From the NCBI GenBank assembly GCA_905182985.1, contig CAJJDN010000181.1, positions 13,391-77,390 of the forward strand: a stretch of 64,000 nucleotides of DNA, written 5' to 3'. The notes under the pieces were generated by a model. That model ran no database searches, was not told the DNA's origin, and saw only the letters and a program-made list of their open reading frames with translations. Below, in pieces: positions 27,244 to 40,534 of the stretch (its first letter is position 1; each line of letters opens with the position of its first letter). A program made the translations under genes and the position numbers. This DNA is from Paramecium sonneborni (Eukaryota; Ciliophora; Oligohymenophorea; Peniculida; Parameciidae).

Positions 27244-27881
27244 AATGTAATCTAATGGATAAAAGTCACAAATTATTAAAAGAACAAGTTTTTTGAACTC
27301 CTCTTCCACTTTAAATACTATTAATAGAAGCAATTCTATAGTTTAAGATAACAATTAAAAATAGGAATTAAGAAGGTAATTAATATATTCTTATTCATCT
27401 TTTTAGATATCCAACGTAATGGACTGAATAGTTGGACAATAAATCTGATAATCGATTTCATTAAAGTATAATGAATAAAAGCAGAGAAGATTGCAATCCT
27501 AATTTAGCTTAACCTAGTAAAATATTTGGAATTTAAGATGGGTAATTAATAAAATAATTTAAAGTAAAAATCCAAGTAGATTTCATACAATCAATACAGC
27601 CAATGAAGATCTCTTGACATCTATTAAGAAAAGAAATCAATCTTTAGGAAAAATAGGAAGCTGGTAATAGACTTCTAAATAGATTGAATCTTAATGGATT
27701 TCTAAATCAAATACTGGCATAACATTATCTAGAAGATTAGATGCTTAAGTGTCTCTTTCTGAGTTATTAGAGATATCAAGACAATTAGATTGTTCATAAT
27801 AAGATGAAATAAAACAATTATCAGGAAATTATGTAAGTTAACTTTTCTAATTATCTTAAACAATTGAAAAAGTATAATTGA
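27244..27881 (+). CDS. Hypothetical Ser/Asn-rich protein (3' end uncertain)
   Basis: Starts ATG TAA TCT AAT (Met-Gln-Ser-Asn). Two introns can be placed: 31 nt (GTAATTAATATATT...TTTTTAG, about 27376-27406) and 23 nt (GTAATTAATAAAATAATTTAAAG, about 27541-27563). Both remove frame breaks and connect compatible, Ser/Asn/Gln-rich sequence such as NRSNSIVQDN and SLSELLEISRQL. Near 27833 either a 40-nt intron leads to TGA at 27881, or the frame runs on into the hydrolase gene on the other strand. I give the shorter end. About 180 aa, no domain recognised, C-terminal helix likely. Confidence 0.45.
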
Positions 27882-28032
27882 TTTATATTGTATATTTAAA
27901 ATGCTATTATTTAAAATAGAAACAAAAAATAAATAGTTATTATTGTTCTTCGTAAAGTAAAGAGATGACTTATTTTAATTATTTATTTATGATATATTAA
28001 TTCTTCTATAAAAGTAATTAGTATCTATAATA

Positions 28033-29052
28033 TCATTTTAGATTGGACAATTGCATTAAAGCTTTGTCTTTCTAGATCTTTGCAGAATTCTTATTATGTG
28101 TAGATATTGATTGATTTCTCATAATTTTCTATTTAATTTTAATTCCAGTTGCTATATATTTTTGTTCATCTAAATCTCCTAATAGACGCTCAGGATATTT
28201 AGTTGGACTAAATCTACTTTAAGGTGTCATTGATTAAGTAAATGCAATAATAGTTTTAATAATTTCAGTAGATCTTTACTCATTATGATTACTTTGCAAT
28301 GCAATAATTTTCTTATTACCAAGATATCCCTTGAATATTGTATCAAAATGATATTAAGGAATTAAATTATCTTATTTTGATGCTAACAATAACATTGGAC
28401 AAGTAATATTCAAATTTAAAGGTAATTAGACTTTATTAATTTAAAATTAGAATAATTTAACAATGCATCCTAGAATATTAAATATTATATACTTCTAATC
28501 AACTCATATAATCCTTTATTTATTATTTCTGGAGTGTGGAGTTTCAATTTTATTAAATTTAGTACTACATCCTCTAAAACTAAAAAAGGACTATCTAAAA
28601 CCAAACATTTTATATTTCTATTCTTCTAAGCATACATTAATGCTGTAGATGCACCCATTGATCTTCCCCATAAAATTATATGAAAATATTTCTCTTTCAA
28701 ATATTTCATCACTAAAGCTACATTCTCTTCCTCTTTTAAACTTCATCAAAATAACTAATTACCCAAAAGTTACAAACTCTCCCTCTGATTATCCAGCTGC
28801 CTAAAAGTCAAATGAACAAAAATCAAAATCCACTTTGCATACATATGGAGCATATTAAACACCTTCTAATCTTGATCCATTATAACCATGTAAATATAAA
28901 ATACATGATTGTGTATATTTATTGCATTTATAAACAGAACATTATAATCCTTCCAATTAGAAATCTTATCTTGGATAACCACATTCTAAATCTGATTTAT
29001 TATACATTACACGCTTTGGTTACATTATTTACCTACAATAACCATCAAACAT
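28033..29052 (-). CDS. Alpha/beta hydrolase (serine hydrolase)
   Basis: An alpha/beta-fold hydrolase resembling the ABHD17/BEM46 type. The order is CILYLHGYNGSRLEG (oxyanion strand and HG motif), CSFDFQAAGQSEGE, and a nucleophile elbow LWGRSMGAS with Ser in Gly-x-Ser-x-Gly context. Then come an acid LLLASKQDNLIP (Asp) and ALQSNHNEQRS (His), giving a complete triad in the normal order. Introns of 22 nt (GTAATTAGTTATTTTGATGAAG) and 23 nt (GTATATAATATTTAATATTCTAG) are needed to join these blocks. The C-terminus is a basic Ser/Thr/Lys tail ending at TGA (rc of 28033-28035). The start is uncertain: ATG 29052 is used; another ATG at 29125 or additional 5' introns are possible. Substrate unknown; an acyl-thioesterase or lipase role is possible. 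Confidence 0.75.
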
Positions 29053-32000
29053 TTTATTTTAATACTTCCAAATATTATGTAATTATTTATATACCTTTTA
29101 TAACAAAATATTTATATATACACATTTCAATAATCAATTATGTATTATAAATCATTTTATCTATCACAATATCTATATTATTATCCTTTAAATATATTTT
29201 TTCATTTTTATTTTACTTACCAAAAAATACATATTACTAAACTTTTCAATATTAACATCACTTTATGAAAGTATTAAAGCTAATAATAAACATTTTTTTC
29301 ATTTTATTAGCCTAAGACAAAAGCTCTACTGTTTTATTAACTTTTTTGAAGCTTTATTGTAATACTACTTTTGATCTTTTTTAAATTCTATTCTTTTTAT
29401 TTTTATTTGCCTAAAATGTTGTAAAAAATGTAATCATTAAATTAATAATCTTTTTATCAAGATCTCTATTAAAACATTTGAAATAATTTCATTTTTAGAT
29501 TAATCAAAAGATCAAGAAAAATCCAATATAATTTGTTTAATTTTACTATTAATGTATTTTTCAGCAAAAATAATTACATTTTTAAATAATTATACATTTT
29601 GAAAATTCTTATTCTAATGAAGTCATATTGAATATTATCCTTTGCTTTTACAATTTCTGGTAAATTATTTTTAAAATATAATTTTTCAGATTTTAAAATT
29701 AATTACAACAAACTATATGTTATAATAACCCAAACAATTTTCTTTATATTTTTTTTGAAAATCTTTCCTTATAAATTATATAAGTATTTCTCTTTTTATT
29801 GATTTTATTGATGAAAATGAAATTGAAGATTTGTACACTAATCTTTACATATTGTTATAATTTAAACAAAATATCTCATAAATTGTAACTTGACTGCATT
29901 CTTTTGAATCCTTATTCATGACTTATTTTTAAATAGGATTTTAATAAAAAAGATATCGATTTCATTGAATTACTTATAATTACTCAATTTTAATAAGAAA
30001 TTATTATCAATCATTAGTTAATTTTAAATAAATAAGATATTATGAAAATTTCTCTAATTTTACAAAAAAGCTGTCTACTGATTGATAGAATAAAATCAAA
30101 TATTATCTTAGATGTGTATTTACGTGAAAACAACATTATCTTTGTTATTATTTGATAAAAAGATATCTTAAGGAAGTAGAAATATAAAAAATAGAAGTAA
30201 TATTATTTTTTTATGAAATTTTAATAATAATCGTTTCTAATATTTATTTGAAGCTCTATTAAATAGAAATTATATAAAATGTTAAAAAATAATAAGAATG
30301 AAAATGTTCTGAGAATGATTGAATCTGTTGTTATTTTATTTATGTAGTGAAGTGAGCAATCAAAATTAAATAATTTTTAATTGAGAATTCAAAATTCAAA
30401 AGAGAGAGTTTGAATGAATATAGGGATTTAAGTAATAATTGGATAGAAATTTGAATATTAATTAAAAATAAATAAATTAGGAATGAAAGAGTTAAACAAA
30501 TTAGAATGCATACACTAAAAAATGAATGATTATCGCCTTAAAAATTTCTATCAATTAAATAAATTCATAAATAAATGAAAAAGACTATTTAAGGAGAAGA
30601 TGATAATGCAAGTGATTACAAAAAACAAATAAAATGGTGTTTAAGATGACTTGATTAATGAATGAAAAAAAAATTGGTATTAGTAAAAAAACAGTGAGAA
30701 CTATATAGAAAATAAGAAATAAATAGATTGAATGAAATCGTTTGATAAATATTGAATAAATATATAATATGGATTAATAGATAATAGTCATAGGTATAAT
30801 AAATTTAGCAATTGAGTTTTTAAATAGAATTTCAGAAGATATATCAATAGTTTAATTTTATTATCAACTATCAGTAAAGTGAAATGATTATTCTTAATTG
30901 CTTAATAAAATCTAGAAATAATTTACTGATAAGGCGATTTAAATTTTAATTAAGCAAAGAGAATGAGATAAAAAATATAAGAACGAATATGCATTTTTAA
31001 AGAGGAGTTATATAAAGTTAAGGAGGAGATTTTTGATGATTTTATGTTAATGTTTGAGGTAGCAGACTAGAATATTTGAGGAAGCTTACTAAAATAAAAT
31101 ATAGAGGATTTAAATAATAAAGATAAGAATTTAAGAGAAGAATATGAATAAATCTTATTTAAAGATAAATATGTAGGATGTAATTATAAGTTCAGTGATT
31201 GGATACAAATGATATTGAATACTAAAATTAGAAATGAATATTAAACTACAAATTAATAAGGAAGAACCTATAATAATCAAATTAATTAGGGTTTTGATAG
31301 ATAGAGAATTCATTTCAAGGTATTAAGTAGAATAAACATATTTAGAGATATCAAAGACTTTATTATATATTGAAAAAGTAGAGATTTGGAAAGTATCTAA
31401 TAAAGCTTTAAGTTATGATCTCTGTAAATATTTATGATTATGTCAATAAAGGAATAATTAATCCAAGAAGATTTTCTTAAATTTGATAAGTATTTCTTAA
31501 AACTCAAATTATTAATTATTTATAGAATATGATAAAAAGATTAAAGGAAGAAGTTTTGATATTTAGAGAAATATAAATCTTTAAGACTCATATATAGATT
31601 GAAAATAAATAAATAGTTTAAACAAAAATTAATCTTCTAGTATATGTTATTAATAAGTGAAGAATTTTAATTGATTTCATTTCTAAAAATATAGAATCGG
31701 TATCTCAATTGTCACCCTAATATTAAGATGATTAAATTAGAATTAAAGCAATTAAATAATAAAATAAGGTTTGAATTCCTTAAAGACTGTGGTGTTGGAT
31801 GGTAATAACAATTTCTATCCATCTATCTATAATAGTTCTGTATCTCTAATATCATAAAGTTTATAACCAACTTTATAGATCAATCCTAAAAATGGATTGG
31901 GATTCATTGTACCAACCTATTAAATTATATTATTTTTATAAGATACACTGATATCAACTTGAGAATTAAATGGTCACTTCGAATACATTGATCAAAATCT

Positions 32001-32979
32001 TATCAAATTTTATATAATGTTATTTGAAATTCAATTATCATTTATCTATATAATTGCATAATATTTTTTCAAATGAAATTAATCTCAACTTTGGTTATAC
32101 AAAGTAGCCAGAGTTATTAAATCACTAATATATTGAATGATACTGTCTAAATATTTCACTCTATGTTGGTTGGCGATATATGATAATCAATTTAATCTAT
32201 CTAAGTTTACAATTCTATATACATATTTTAAGCAATTTACAATTAATCACTTACACAAAAACAGCCATTCAAGTACTAAAAATAATAAATATAAGATCAC
32301 ATCAAAAATATTCAAGAGTTGCCATTATATGTGGATTATGATGTTTAAATCTTATATTATTTGTAATCAATAAACAATGTCGAAATTTAAGAACTATTAT
32401 TCTATGATTAACTAAATCTTTTGCTGAAGATGAATAATAACTACCTCTTAATGAATTTAGATTGCCTATGCTTGAATTAGACAACAACAAAAAGTAGAAT
32501 TCTATTTCATTAATATATTCAATGCTGAATGTAATATAGAATCATAATGAGTTCAGTATTTTGTTATTATTTATTAAGAATTATAACTATTTCAATGTTC
32601 GAATGAATACTTCATTCCAAATGATGTCGAGTATCTCGAACTATGGAGATTTAGAAAAATAGATTTTAAGTATATATTAATTAGTAGCCATAACTAACAT
32701 ACATCTCAAAGACACTAATTTAAAAGGATGTAAAAATTGAACCAAAAATAATAAAGAATTATATTCGGAAGCATATATGAAAATTGAGCTGAAGAATTAT
32801 TTTATAAATTAATACCTTTGAAATGTTCGGCTCCATATTTGTAAATTTTCAAAAATAATGATAATTTTTATTTTGATATATCTAAATAAGATAAATGGAC
32901 AAATATAAAAATAGATTACACAAAATCTTTTATTATTTAATATATTTATAAATTAAATTAGCTGTCTAAATAAGTGAAG
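29053..32979. other. 3.9-kb gene-poor tract
   Basis: The longest stretch without a convincing gene. The right half (30.3-31.7 kb) has an A/G-rich plus strand with coding-like texture and one TGA-free run around 31150-31370 (IQMILNTKIRNEYQ...), but it is bounded by breaks and matches nothing I know. The left half is very AT-rich. Minus-strand 32302-32490 is open for 62 codons without family features. Eroded genes are the likeliest content. Confidence 0.4.
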
Positions 32980-33417
32980 ATGTTCAAATAGACAAAAGGA
33001 AATGAAGGTTTCAAACTTCCAAGAATAGAGAAGACCCATACTTATGTTCTTTAGTCTAATCGAGATTCAATTGATTTCCTTTTAGGGAAAAATAAAAACG
33101 ATATTGCTCCTTTATTAAGGCCAGAGAAGAAATTAACAACAGAATTGCTTACAAACAGACTTGCTCGTCGTGGTAGTCAAATTCTGGATAATTCTTCGTA
33201 GGTGTTTATGCCTATACAATAAACTTAGAGAAAGATCAGTCAAATGGAGTGTAAATATGATATTCAGAATTTTTTTACTCTGGAACCAACACAAGAGATC
33301 AAAAAGCCAATAGTTGTTACTAAAATAAATCGTGTGCCGAAGCATTACCGCTTGCAAAATTTCACTGATTGGGTAGAGAAGTTATATGGTTAAGATTGGT
33401 TCAATGATTAAATATGA
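32980..33417 (+). CDS. Hypothetical protein, 145 aa
   Basis: An exact 146-codon frame from ATG 32980 to TGA 33415-33417 without introns. The composition is normal rather than low-complexity, with well-spaced hydrophobic and charged residues (FKLPRIEKTHTYVL; NDIAPLLRPEKKLT; HYRLQNFTDWVEKLYG). GC content is visibly higher than in the flanks, a coding sign here. No membrane segment or known motif. The Trp-containing C-terminus looks like a short folded or binding segment. Function unknown. Confidence 0.62.
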
Positions 33418-34651
33418 TCAAACAATGTTTCTTAAATCTTGACTTAACCTATTGAATGGCATATTCTATCAAATAATCCTTGTTTTAGAATCATCATCTT
33501 TTATTCATTGCTTATCTTATTAACTTTATGATTATAAGTAGTGAAATGATTCCTTTTTTTAAAACTTCCAAAATCATTTTTAATCATAGGAATCTAATTT
33601 ACTATAATGCAATATATCTTCCATTTTATAAACCCTTCCAATAATAATAAGAATATCCATGATACTTTATTAATCGATAAAAATGCTTTCATTTATTCAT
33701 TATTTAATTTAAAAAGACAATATGTCTATCAAACTAATTTTTATGTATTATGTAAGATTAATTATTGAGATGGTTTAAATATTTGTACTTTTGTAATAGA
33801 ATTGATCCAAATATATAATAACTATCGTCAATGTCCAAATTTACATATGTAATATTTGTTATCTAAAGAGAATCGAAATAAGAATGTACTAATCGATATA
33901 GCAAATAAGTTAGCAAATCAAAAAAGATTGATTTAAATATCTATTTAAAGGTACAACAATTTCATTCAGCTTAGACCTCATTATTTTAATTGAAAATAAT
34001 ACTATCCATAGAAAGTGAATATCCAATTTAGGAGTAGATATTTGCTTATCTATATTTTATTTAATTGATACCTTGATGCTCAGATATTTTAATCATGTAA
34101 ATCTACTACTATGGCAATATCAATTGAATTAATTCAATTACATTTAGTATTTTCTAACATTATTTTTTTAAGTTTGATATCTCCCTATATTATGAGATAC
34201 AAATATAAATTTAATTATATACCATTTACTAATCAATCTGAGATGATGTTCTGTTATCTGATAAATTGAATTACATTCATCAATTGTTCTTTTTTAAATG
34301 TGAAATTCTAAAATACTTTAATTGCCAATCTATACTCTATTTTCAACTATAAAAATTTTCTTATTCTATACATTATGAATAAATGATAGAACCCAAACAA
34401 ATTTAGTTGCTTATCTAAAAACCATCCTCATTATGTTATTATCAAGTTATGTATAAGTAATTACTGTTTGTTATATTGATTTATAAATAACAACACTTTT
34501 ATTCGATCATCCAATTTCTAAATATTATCATTTTTAATCCAATCTTGATTAGTATCATTAAACATGTTGATTAATGAAAATCTTAGCCTTATTTGAGGTA
34601 CATTTTATAACTATCTCAAATTTTAGATAAATATTATACTAATATATTACA
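33418..34651. other. 1.2-kb tract with a possible decayed minus-strand gene
   Basis: Short minus-strand segments (for example around 34450-34565: Asn-Gln-Asp-Trp-Ile-Lys...Asp-Asp-Arg-Ile-Lys-Val) recall WD-repeat proteins that are abundant in Paramecium, but frames break every 30-50 codons. No complete gene can be drawn. Confidence 0.3.
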
Positions 34652-35836
34652 ATGAATTCGGTCCTTTTAGTTAATCTCTCCTAAGAAAACTTAAAGAATA
34701 TGAACAGATTATTTATTTCGATCATTTGGAGTGAATTTTCTTTTCTGAGGAATTTTGATACACTCAAATGTTTTACATCATTTGTGTTAGAGGCTCAACA
34801 ATTTGTTTTTCATTAATATGATAGATTATTTTATCATATTCCTTTTTGTTCAATCCATACAAACTCAATACATATTGGATTAACTGCAAGTACTCAACAA
34901 CGAATTCAATTAAAAGCTTGAAATCAATCCACTATTCAAGAGAAATTGTCTCAATGATCGAGAACGTCTATGTAAATTCTATTCAGATTCCTTATCACCA
35001 TAAAGTGATCAAATTTAATCTATAGTACTTCTCAATTCATTATTTAGGCAAATGAATACCTTTCATACTTTGAAAATGAAGACCTTGAAGAATACCAAAG
35101 ACTTATCAATCAAATCATTACGTAATATGTTTATAGGCAAGATGAATATTAAACATATGCACTCATCTTTCATAGTTTAACAGATATTGTATCACATTAA
35201 CTTAATATTTCTATTGGTATTAATACGAAAGAAAGAGAAATCATACCTATTTAAGATAATTAAACTTAATTATATGACATTCTCATTAATTTTGAAAATC
35301 TTTACCTTTCCAAAGATGGCAAATATATTTACACTTTAGAAGAAGAAGGTTTCATCTATTTCAATTCCTCAGTCAATCTTGGAACTATTAAAATGAATTC
35401 AACATCTGTTTTAGCAAGTTATTTCAATAAAAAAAAGAGACTTTTTAAAACTCGATCTATGGTTGAATTATTTGGAGCTGGAACAGAAATAACTAAAATA
35501 AATATTGGTGCTCATTCATAAATAGCTTATATAACATTTATAATTTAAGCACCACCTTTATCTCCTTAAGTCATAAAAAATAAAATACATTTAGCACTTC
35601 AATAGAGATTTAGATAACTTCATCTAATTAAAAATGATTTCTTAGAATAATTTATTAAATATTATATTCCAAAATATATGTTGCCATAATTACATACCAT
35701 AATTTAGAATATGAAGGATAGCAAACAATATTAAATAAAACATGAACAATTATAATTCATAATAGATGAATTGAAAAATTAAAATTAATAAAAATTAATT
35801 GAACTTGATTAATTGATTCAATAACTTTTATAATGA
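34652..35836 (+). CDS. Hypothetical protein, about 370-380 aa
   Basis: The final exon (35063-35836) is a long clean frame with typical globular character: NEYLSYFENEDLEEYQ, YIYTLEEEGFIYFN, a central SMVELFGAGTEITKINIGAH block, and a Gln/Lys-rich helical tail. A 23-nt intron (GTACTTCTCAATTCATTATTTAG, about 35030-35052) joins it to an upstream helical exon (DQLQVLNNEFNQKLEINP). The first 100 codons need one further short intron that I could not place uniquely; a 19-nt candidate GTGAATTTTCTTTTCTGAG would work. Family not recognised. The stop (TGA 35834-35836) is 3 nt from the stop of the kinase gene on the other strand. Confidence 0.55.
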
Positions 35837-35839
35837 TAC

Positions 35840-37575
35840 TCAATTTACATCTAATGATTAACTTTTCTTTAAAAATCCCATTTTTGGTGCTTAAACATTT
35901 AACTAATTTAATTATTTAGTAATGCTAGATTATTCATCATCAATCACATAATCATCATCTTTACTCTTCTACTTTTATTGATAGCTGTTTTTTAATGCAA
36001 ATTTATGCAGATCTTAATTGTTTTTCTTTCTTGCAGAGATTACAGTATTTGGAGATAATCCTTCCTACTTCATCTAAGAACAAAACTAACTAAATTTAGA
36101 AAGATTAGTCTATTATTTATCAGCTTTATTATTAGAACTTTAATTTGAACAATTAGATAATGATCCAATAGTATCTGTCTAACCATTCCATTATTATTAT
36201 TTACTCATTAATAACATAGAGCCTTCTTGACTTTCTTAAGAACTATAAATAAATGAATAATTTTATACTTCTTTCTTAATAAAGTAGATTTATATTCTAA
36301 TTCATATTTTGAAAAATTTTCCTTGGTGTCTAATAAATCGTCTTCGTTAAAAATTTCTTAAAAATATTGATGTTTTAAGCATTCCGCAGTAGAATATCTA
36401 TCAATAGGATCAACTTTTAGCATTTTCTTTAATAAACTCTTCAAATGTTAAGGACCCTTAATAATATAAAAAAAGTACATACTTTAGATATTTGTTTAAT
36501 ATCATAATTAATTTGACAGCCCTTATTTGATTGTAATATTTCTTTATAATCGGATCCTCCAAATGGTTAAATACCAGTCATCATTAAATAAAATATAATA
36601 CCTGCACTAAAGACATCGCATTTTTCATTATAAAATGGACCATAATCATTATATTTCAAAATTTCAGGTGCCACAAATCCTGGAGTACCACATCTTTTAT
36701 AAAGTGGTTATTAATCCATTATATGTGCTAATCCAAAATCTGCTATTACAATATCTGTATCACTATCTTTAGTTTTTAATAATAAATTTTCTGGTTTCAA
36801 ATCTCTATGCATACACTTTTTTGAATGCATATGATATAAGGCTTTTAATAAGTTGTACATCAATAGTTAAATTTTCTATGCTGAATATATTATAGTTTAA
36901 GCTCTCTTCAATAGTTCGCCTCCTTCTAATAAATCCAAAATAAAATAAATAGAGTTTTGAGTTTCATGCACTTCATGTAAATGCAGAATATTTTCCTAAT
37001 TTAGTCTCCTCATTACTCTAATCTCATTCTCTAAACCTTCTCTACCTCTAAATTATCCATGAATAAAGAGTTTACTAAAAGCTTTGACTGCATACTGAAC
37101 TCCATTCGTATTTCTTGTTGCCAAATACACATTCGCAAAACTTCCTTTACCAATCATTTTAAGAACAGTAAAATCATTATGGAAAGTTGTTTACATACAT
37201 TTAGAAATTAAGACCTTTTTCAATTGATCTATGTTGTCTAGAAATATATCCACATACTGGCCATTTCTCTGTAATCTAATTATCTCCTTATCATCAAATC
37301 TTTTCAATAACATTAAAGTAACTGTTAATTACAGCATTCCTTAAGGTTATTAGTTTTTGAAAACATATAAAGTTTCCTAACCAATTTAAAGATTAAATGG
37401 CTTTAATTGTTTATGAGTTCTACTAAGTCGACTGCATTCAATCTCATATTCTATAATATCATTCTAAACATATGTTTATATATTTTACTTTATATTGATT
37501 CTTGCAAAACTTCGTCCAAATTTTGCTTTTTTATTAATCTTTGTTATCAAAAAAAGAGTGAATTTCACTAGTCAT
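35840..37575 (-). CDS. Ser/Thr protein kinase with N-terminal PH-like domain, 552 aa
   Basis: Three introns (25, 26 and 26 nt) give exactly 553 codons from ATG 37575 to TGA (rc of 35840-35842). Residues about 20-125 look like a PH-type beta domain, a frequent lead-in to kinases in Paramecium. The kinase runs about 128-400 with intact motifs: GKGSFANVY, YAVKAFSK, CMHRDLKPENLLL, ADFGLAHIM, CGTPGFVAPEI and KCDVFSAGIIFYLMMTG. It is CAMK-like in its FSAG and GIQPF features. A Ser/Gln/Asn-rich tail of about 150 residues follows with no EF hands, so direct calcium control is not indicated. Target unknown. Confidence 0.87.
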
Positions 37576-39153
37576 TATACAAAAAGAATTAATTAATTAT
37601 ATTAATTTGATTAAATTAACTTAGTTAGCTATCTATATTCGACTCTTTAAAGTAGGAAATCAAGATTTGAATCTTTATACTATATATAAAATATATAATA
37701 ATATACGAAAAAATAATAATTTTAGTGTAATTATGTAAATAATATCTTAAACCTTTCTGAATTTTCTAGATTTTTTTATCTTATTAATATTTTATTACTT
37801 ATTAGTATTCATTTTACAATTCTTTCATTTTCTCATATTTATTGTTAATATATTAAATTCTATATTCAAACATCCAATTATTATAAAAATCAATTAATCT
37901 CTATCAATTCTTTTCTTAAAGCAATTCCAAAACCTTCAATCTTTTTATGAATATTTTTCTCTAAAATTTACAATTTGGGCAACTTTTTATGATAAATAAT
38001 TTGTTGCATATTTTTTTAAATTTTAATTCACCCTAAACTATTGGGCATTAACATTTTTTACAATGAGTATGCTTTAGTTATGGAGTCAATCTTATTGGTA
38101 CCTTCTCAGCAATCTTTTGCATTTACTGCTTCATGAATTAAGCATATTCTATATTCGACTCTTAAAATAATAGTGAAGCCTAATAAAGATAATTTAGTCT
38201 GAAATAAGCATCATTATCCTTCCTTTTATGAATATCCTCTGAAGTTATGACATATTAAACCATCGCTATGGAAATAATTTATAAATTTATATATTTCTAT
38301 ATTTATTATTAATTTAGAATAAATATATAAGTAATTTAAATTGACTTAGAATTTATGAAAAATAAGATCGTTTGTAGGATTAATTTATTGTTAACACTCA
38401 TATTAACTTAAAAAAATAAATTATACATTATTATGTTTTGTTAAAAGAAGTATCATGATATTTGTTGATTATTATTTTTTCAATAGGATATGCTAGATCA
38501 TATTAAAAATAACCAGATTAATTATTAATTTTTAAAAAGGTTTCGTATTTTTTTAAGAAAATTAAGCTGAATGTATTAATTTAAGATTTCATCATAATCT
38601 GGCTTATTTTGTATAAACATAATTAATGTATCAATTGTTGTAAATCTTTAAGTATAGAAAAACCAAAAGTTTTACAGCTAATTGTCTTTCATGTAACGAT
38701 AGTAAAGTGTACGGAATTGATAAATTATAGGATAATTAGACAAATGTAAAACAAAAATACTTAGAATTCGAATATTTTTATTTTAGAAATTTTAATGAAA
38801 AAAGAACTTCGTTTTTAATTAAATAAAAAAAAGATGAATTTTGATAAATTTTATTTTTAACAGTTGTGAAATTTACAATAGTTTACGTAAATAATAAATT
38901 CTAACTTCTTCGGAAATATTTGAAATGAAAAAGTAGGATCAAAGATTAAAGAAATGATGGAGGGTTCATTTTTTTTTGAAAAACTTAAAAGATGAATTTA
39001 TATTATTTGTAGAAAAACAATGTTTTATTTTTGAATAAGTGATTATTGAAGTTAAGTAGAAGTTATATTTAATTGTAAAAGATAATTGAATAGTAAATAG
39101 AGTAATAGTAAGAATGAGATAGATTAAATAAGAAATAATTAAAGATTTTGATA
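37576..39153. other. 1.6-kb gene-poor tract
   Basis: Very AT-rich, no gene recognised. It contains two 16-bp copies of tctatattcgactctt (37632-37647 and 38148-38163). The minus-strand open frame at 38966-39157 is hydrophobic low-complexity sequence, adjacent to the transporter stop, and probably fortuitous. Confidence 0.45.
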
Positions 39154-40499
39154 TCATGATTATAATTCAACCATTTCATAAGCACAGGATCCAGTAGTGG
39201 CAATATCTAATCCTTCATTTTCTTCTTCAAGAGTAACTCTGAGGAATCCAATTTTTTCAATAAATAGAAGTGTTATTAAATGTATAAGTGCTGACCATCC
39301 AATATAAATAAAGGATCCAAGCATTTAGACAGCAAATTAATAACCTCCTTTTCCATAAACAATTCCTGTATCCATATCAAACCAAGAAACAAGATTGGCT
39401 CCTAACATTCCACAGGCCTTGATAATATATAAGTATTGGTATTTACAAAATGAATAGATATAGCATCAACAGGATCATCAATTTATAGATTGAATAACAC
39501 TCTATTAGCAAAGACCATCATAATTCCTCCAAGTATTCCAATAACAAATGCTGCCCACGCATCAACATTATCACAAGGTCTATTATAATAGATACTTATA
39601 TATATACCCAGTAATAGCAACTAAGCCGGCTAGATTACCATTACAAATCATGACTAATGAATATCTATTTGTTTAATCAATATTCATCAAATAGAATATA
39701 AAGAATACAGTTAATGCTCCAGATGCTCCCGCAATAAAAGTATTCATAATAGCTCTACTCATAAAAACACTTGCACCATTAGCAATACCTAGAGATGATC
39801 CACCATTAAAGAAACACCAACATACCCATAAAGATAGACATGCTAATGTAATATAGATTGGATTATTAGGTTCAAAATGTTCTGCATATTTTGGATTAAA
39901 TCTTTGATTTCTAGGTTTTAAAATCATAGTTGTCATTAAAGCACCCATACCAGCAGAAGCATGAATAGTACCACTACCAGCATAATCATGATATCCTAAT
40001 TCCATTAACCATCCATGTCCAAACCCCCAATGTGCACAAAATGGATATATAACTGATGAAAACACTACAGATAATATAAAATATCCAATATATGTCATAC
40101 GACCAGCAGCACCTCCTGATACTATACTTGTTGCAGCTGATGCTACTGCTGTTTGAAATGCAAACTCTCCTAAGTGTTTAGAATGTTTCATATCAAATCC
40201 AACATAAACAGATGATCCAACGAATTCTTTTGAATCACTTCCAAATGCTATTCCATAACCAACAACCCACCATATTACTATTGTTACACAAGTGTTCATG
40301 AATATTTTTATCATTATACTCTACATATCCTTATATCTAAGACATCCACCTTCTAAAAATGCAAATCCAACTTACATCAATAAAACAAATGCTGCACATA
40401 TACATAAATATCCCTATTACTATTATTATGATATTTTACTATATCTATAGATTCTTTCAATTATTCCATACGTTCAATTGCTTATCCTAACTCCGTCAT
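39154..40499 (-). CDS. Ammonium transporter (Amt/Mep/Rh superfamily), 420 aa
   Basis: Membrane channel for ammonium/ammonia. Introns of 26 nt (near 40440), 28 nt (about 39582-39609) and 29 nt (about 39430-39458) give exactly 421 codons from ATG 40499 to TGA (rc of 39154-39156). Eleven hydrophobic segments are plausible. Family marks include AFLEGGCLRYK, WWVVGYGIAFG, the DYAGSGTIHAS block and FFNGGSSLGIANGA. Both pore 'twin' histidines are present: GTIHAS and IHFACGMLG. A short charged N-terminus and a C-terminal tail with YEMVELQS are cytosolic. It lies 35 bp downstream of the SAXO-like gene on the same strand. Confidence 0.93.
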
Positions 40500-40534
40500 T
40501 CAATTATTATATTTATTAAAAAAATAAGTCAATT

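Noticed and set aside
28812..29150. 112-aa plus-strand open frame
   Set aside because: It is antisense to the alpha/beta hydrolase exon encoding the LYLHGYNGS segment; composition is Ile/Tyr/His-rich noise.
30600..30760. A transposase-like helix-turn-helix phrase (Ile-Gly-Ile-Ser-Lys-Lys-Thr-Val)
   Set aside because: It lies between TGA codons in a frame of about 20 residues, with no DDE residues, terminal repeats or flanking open frame.
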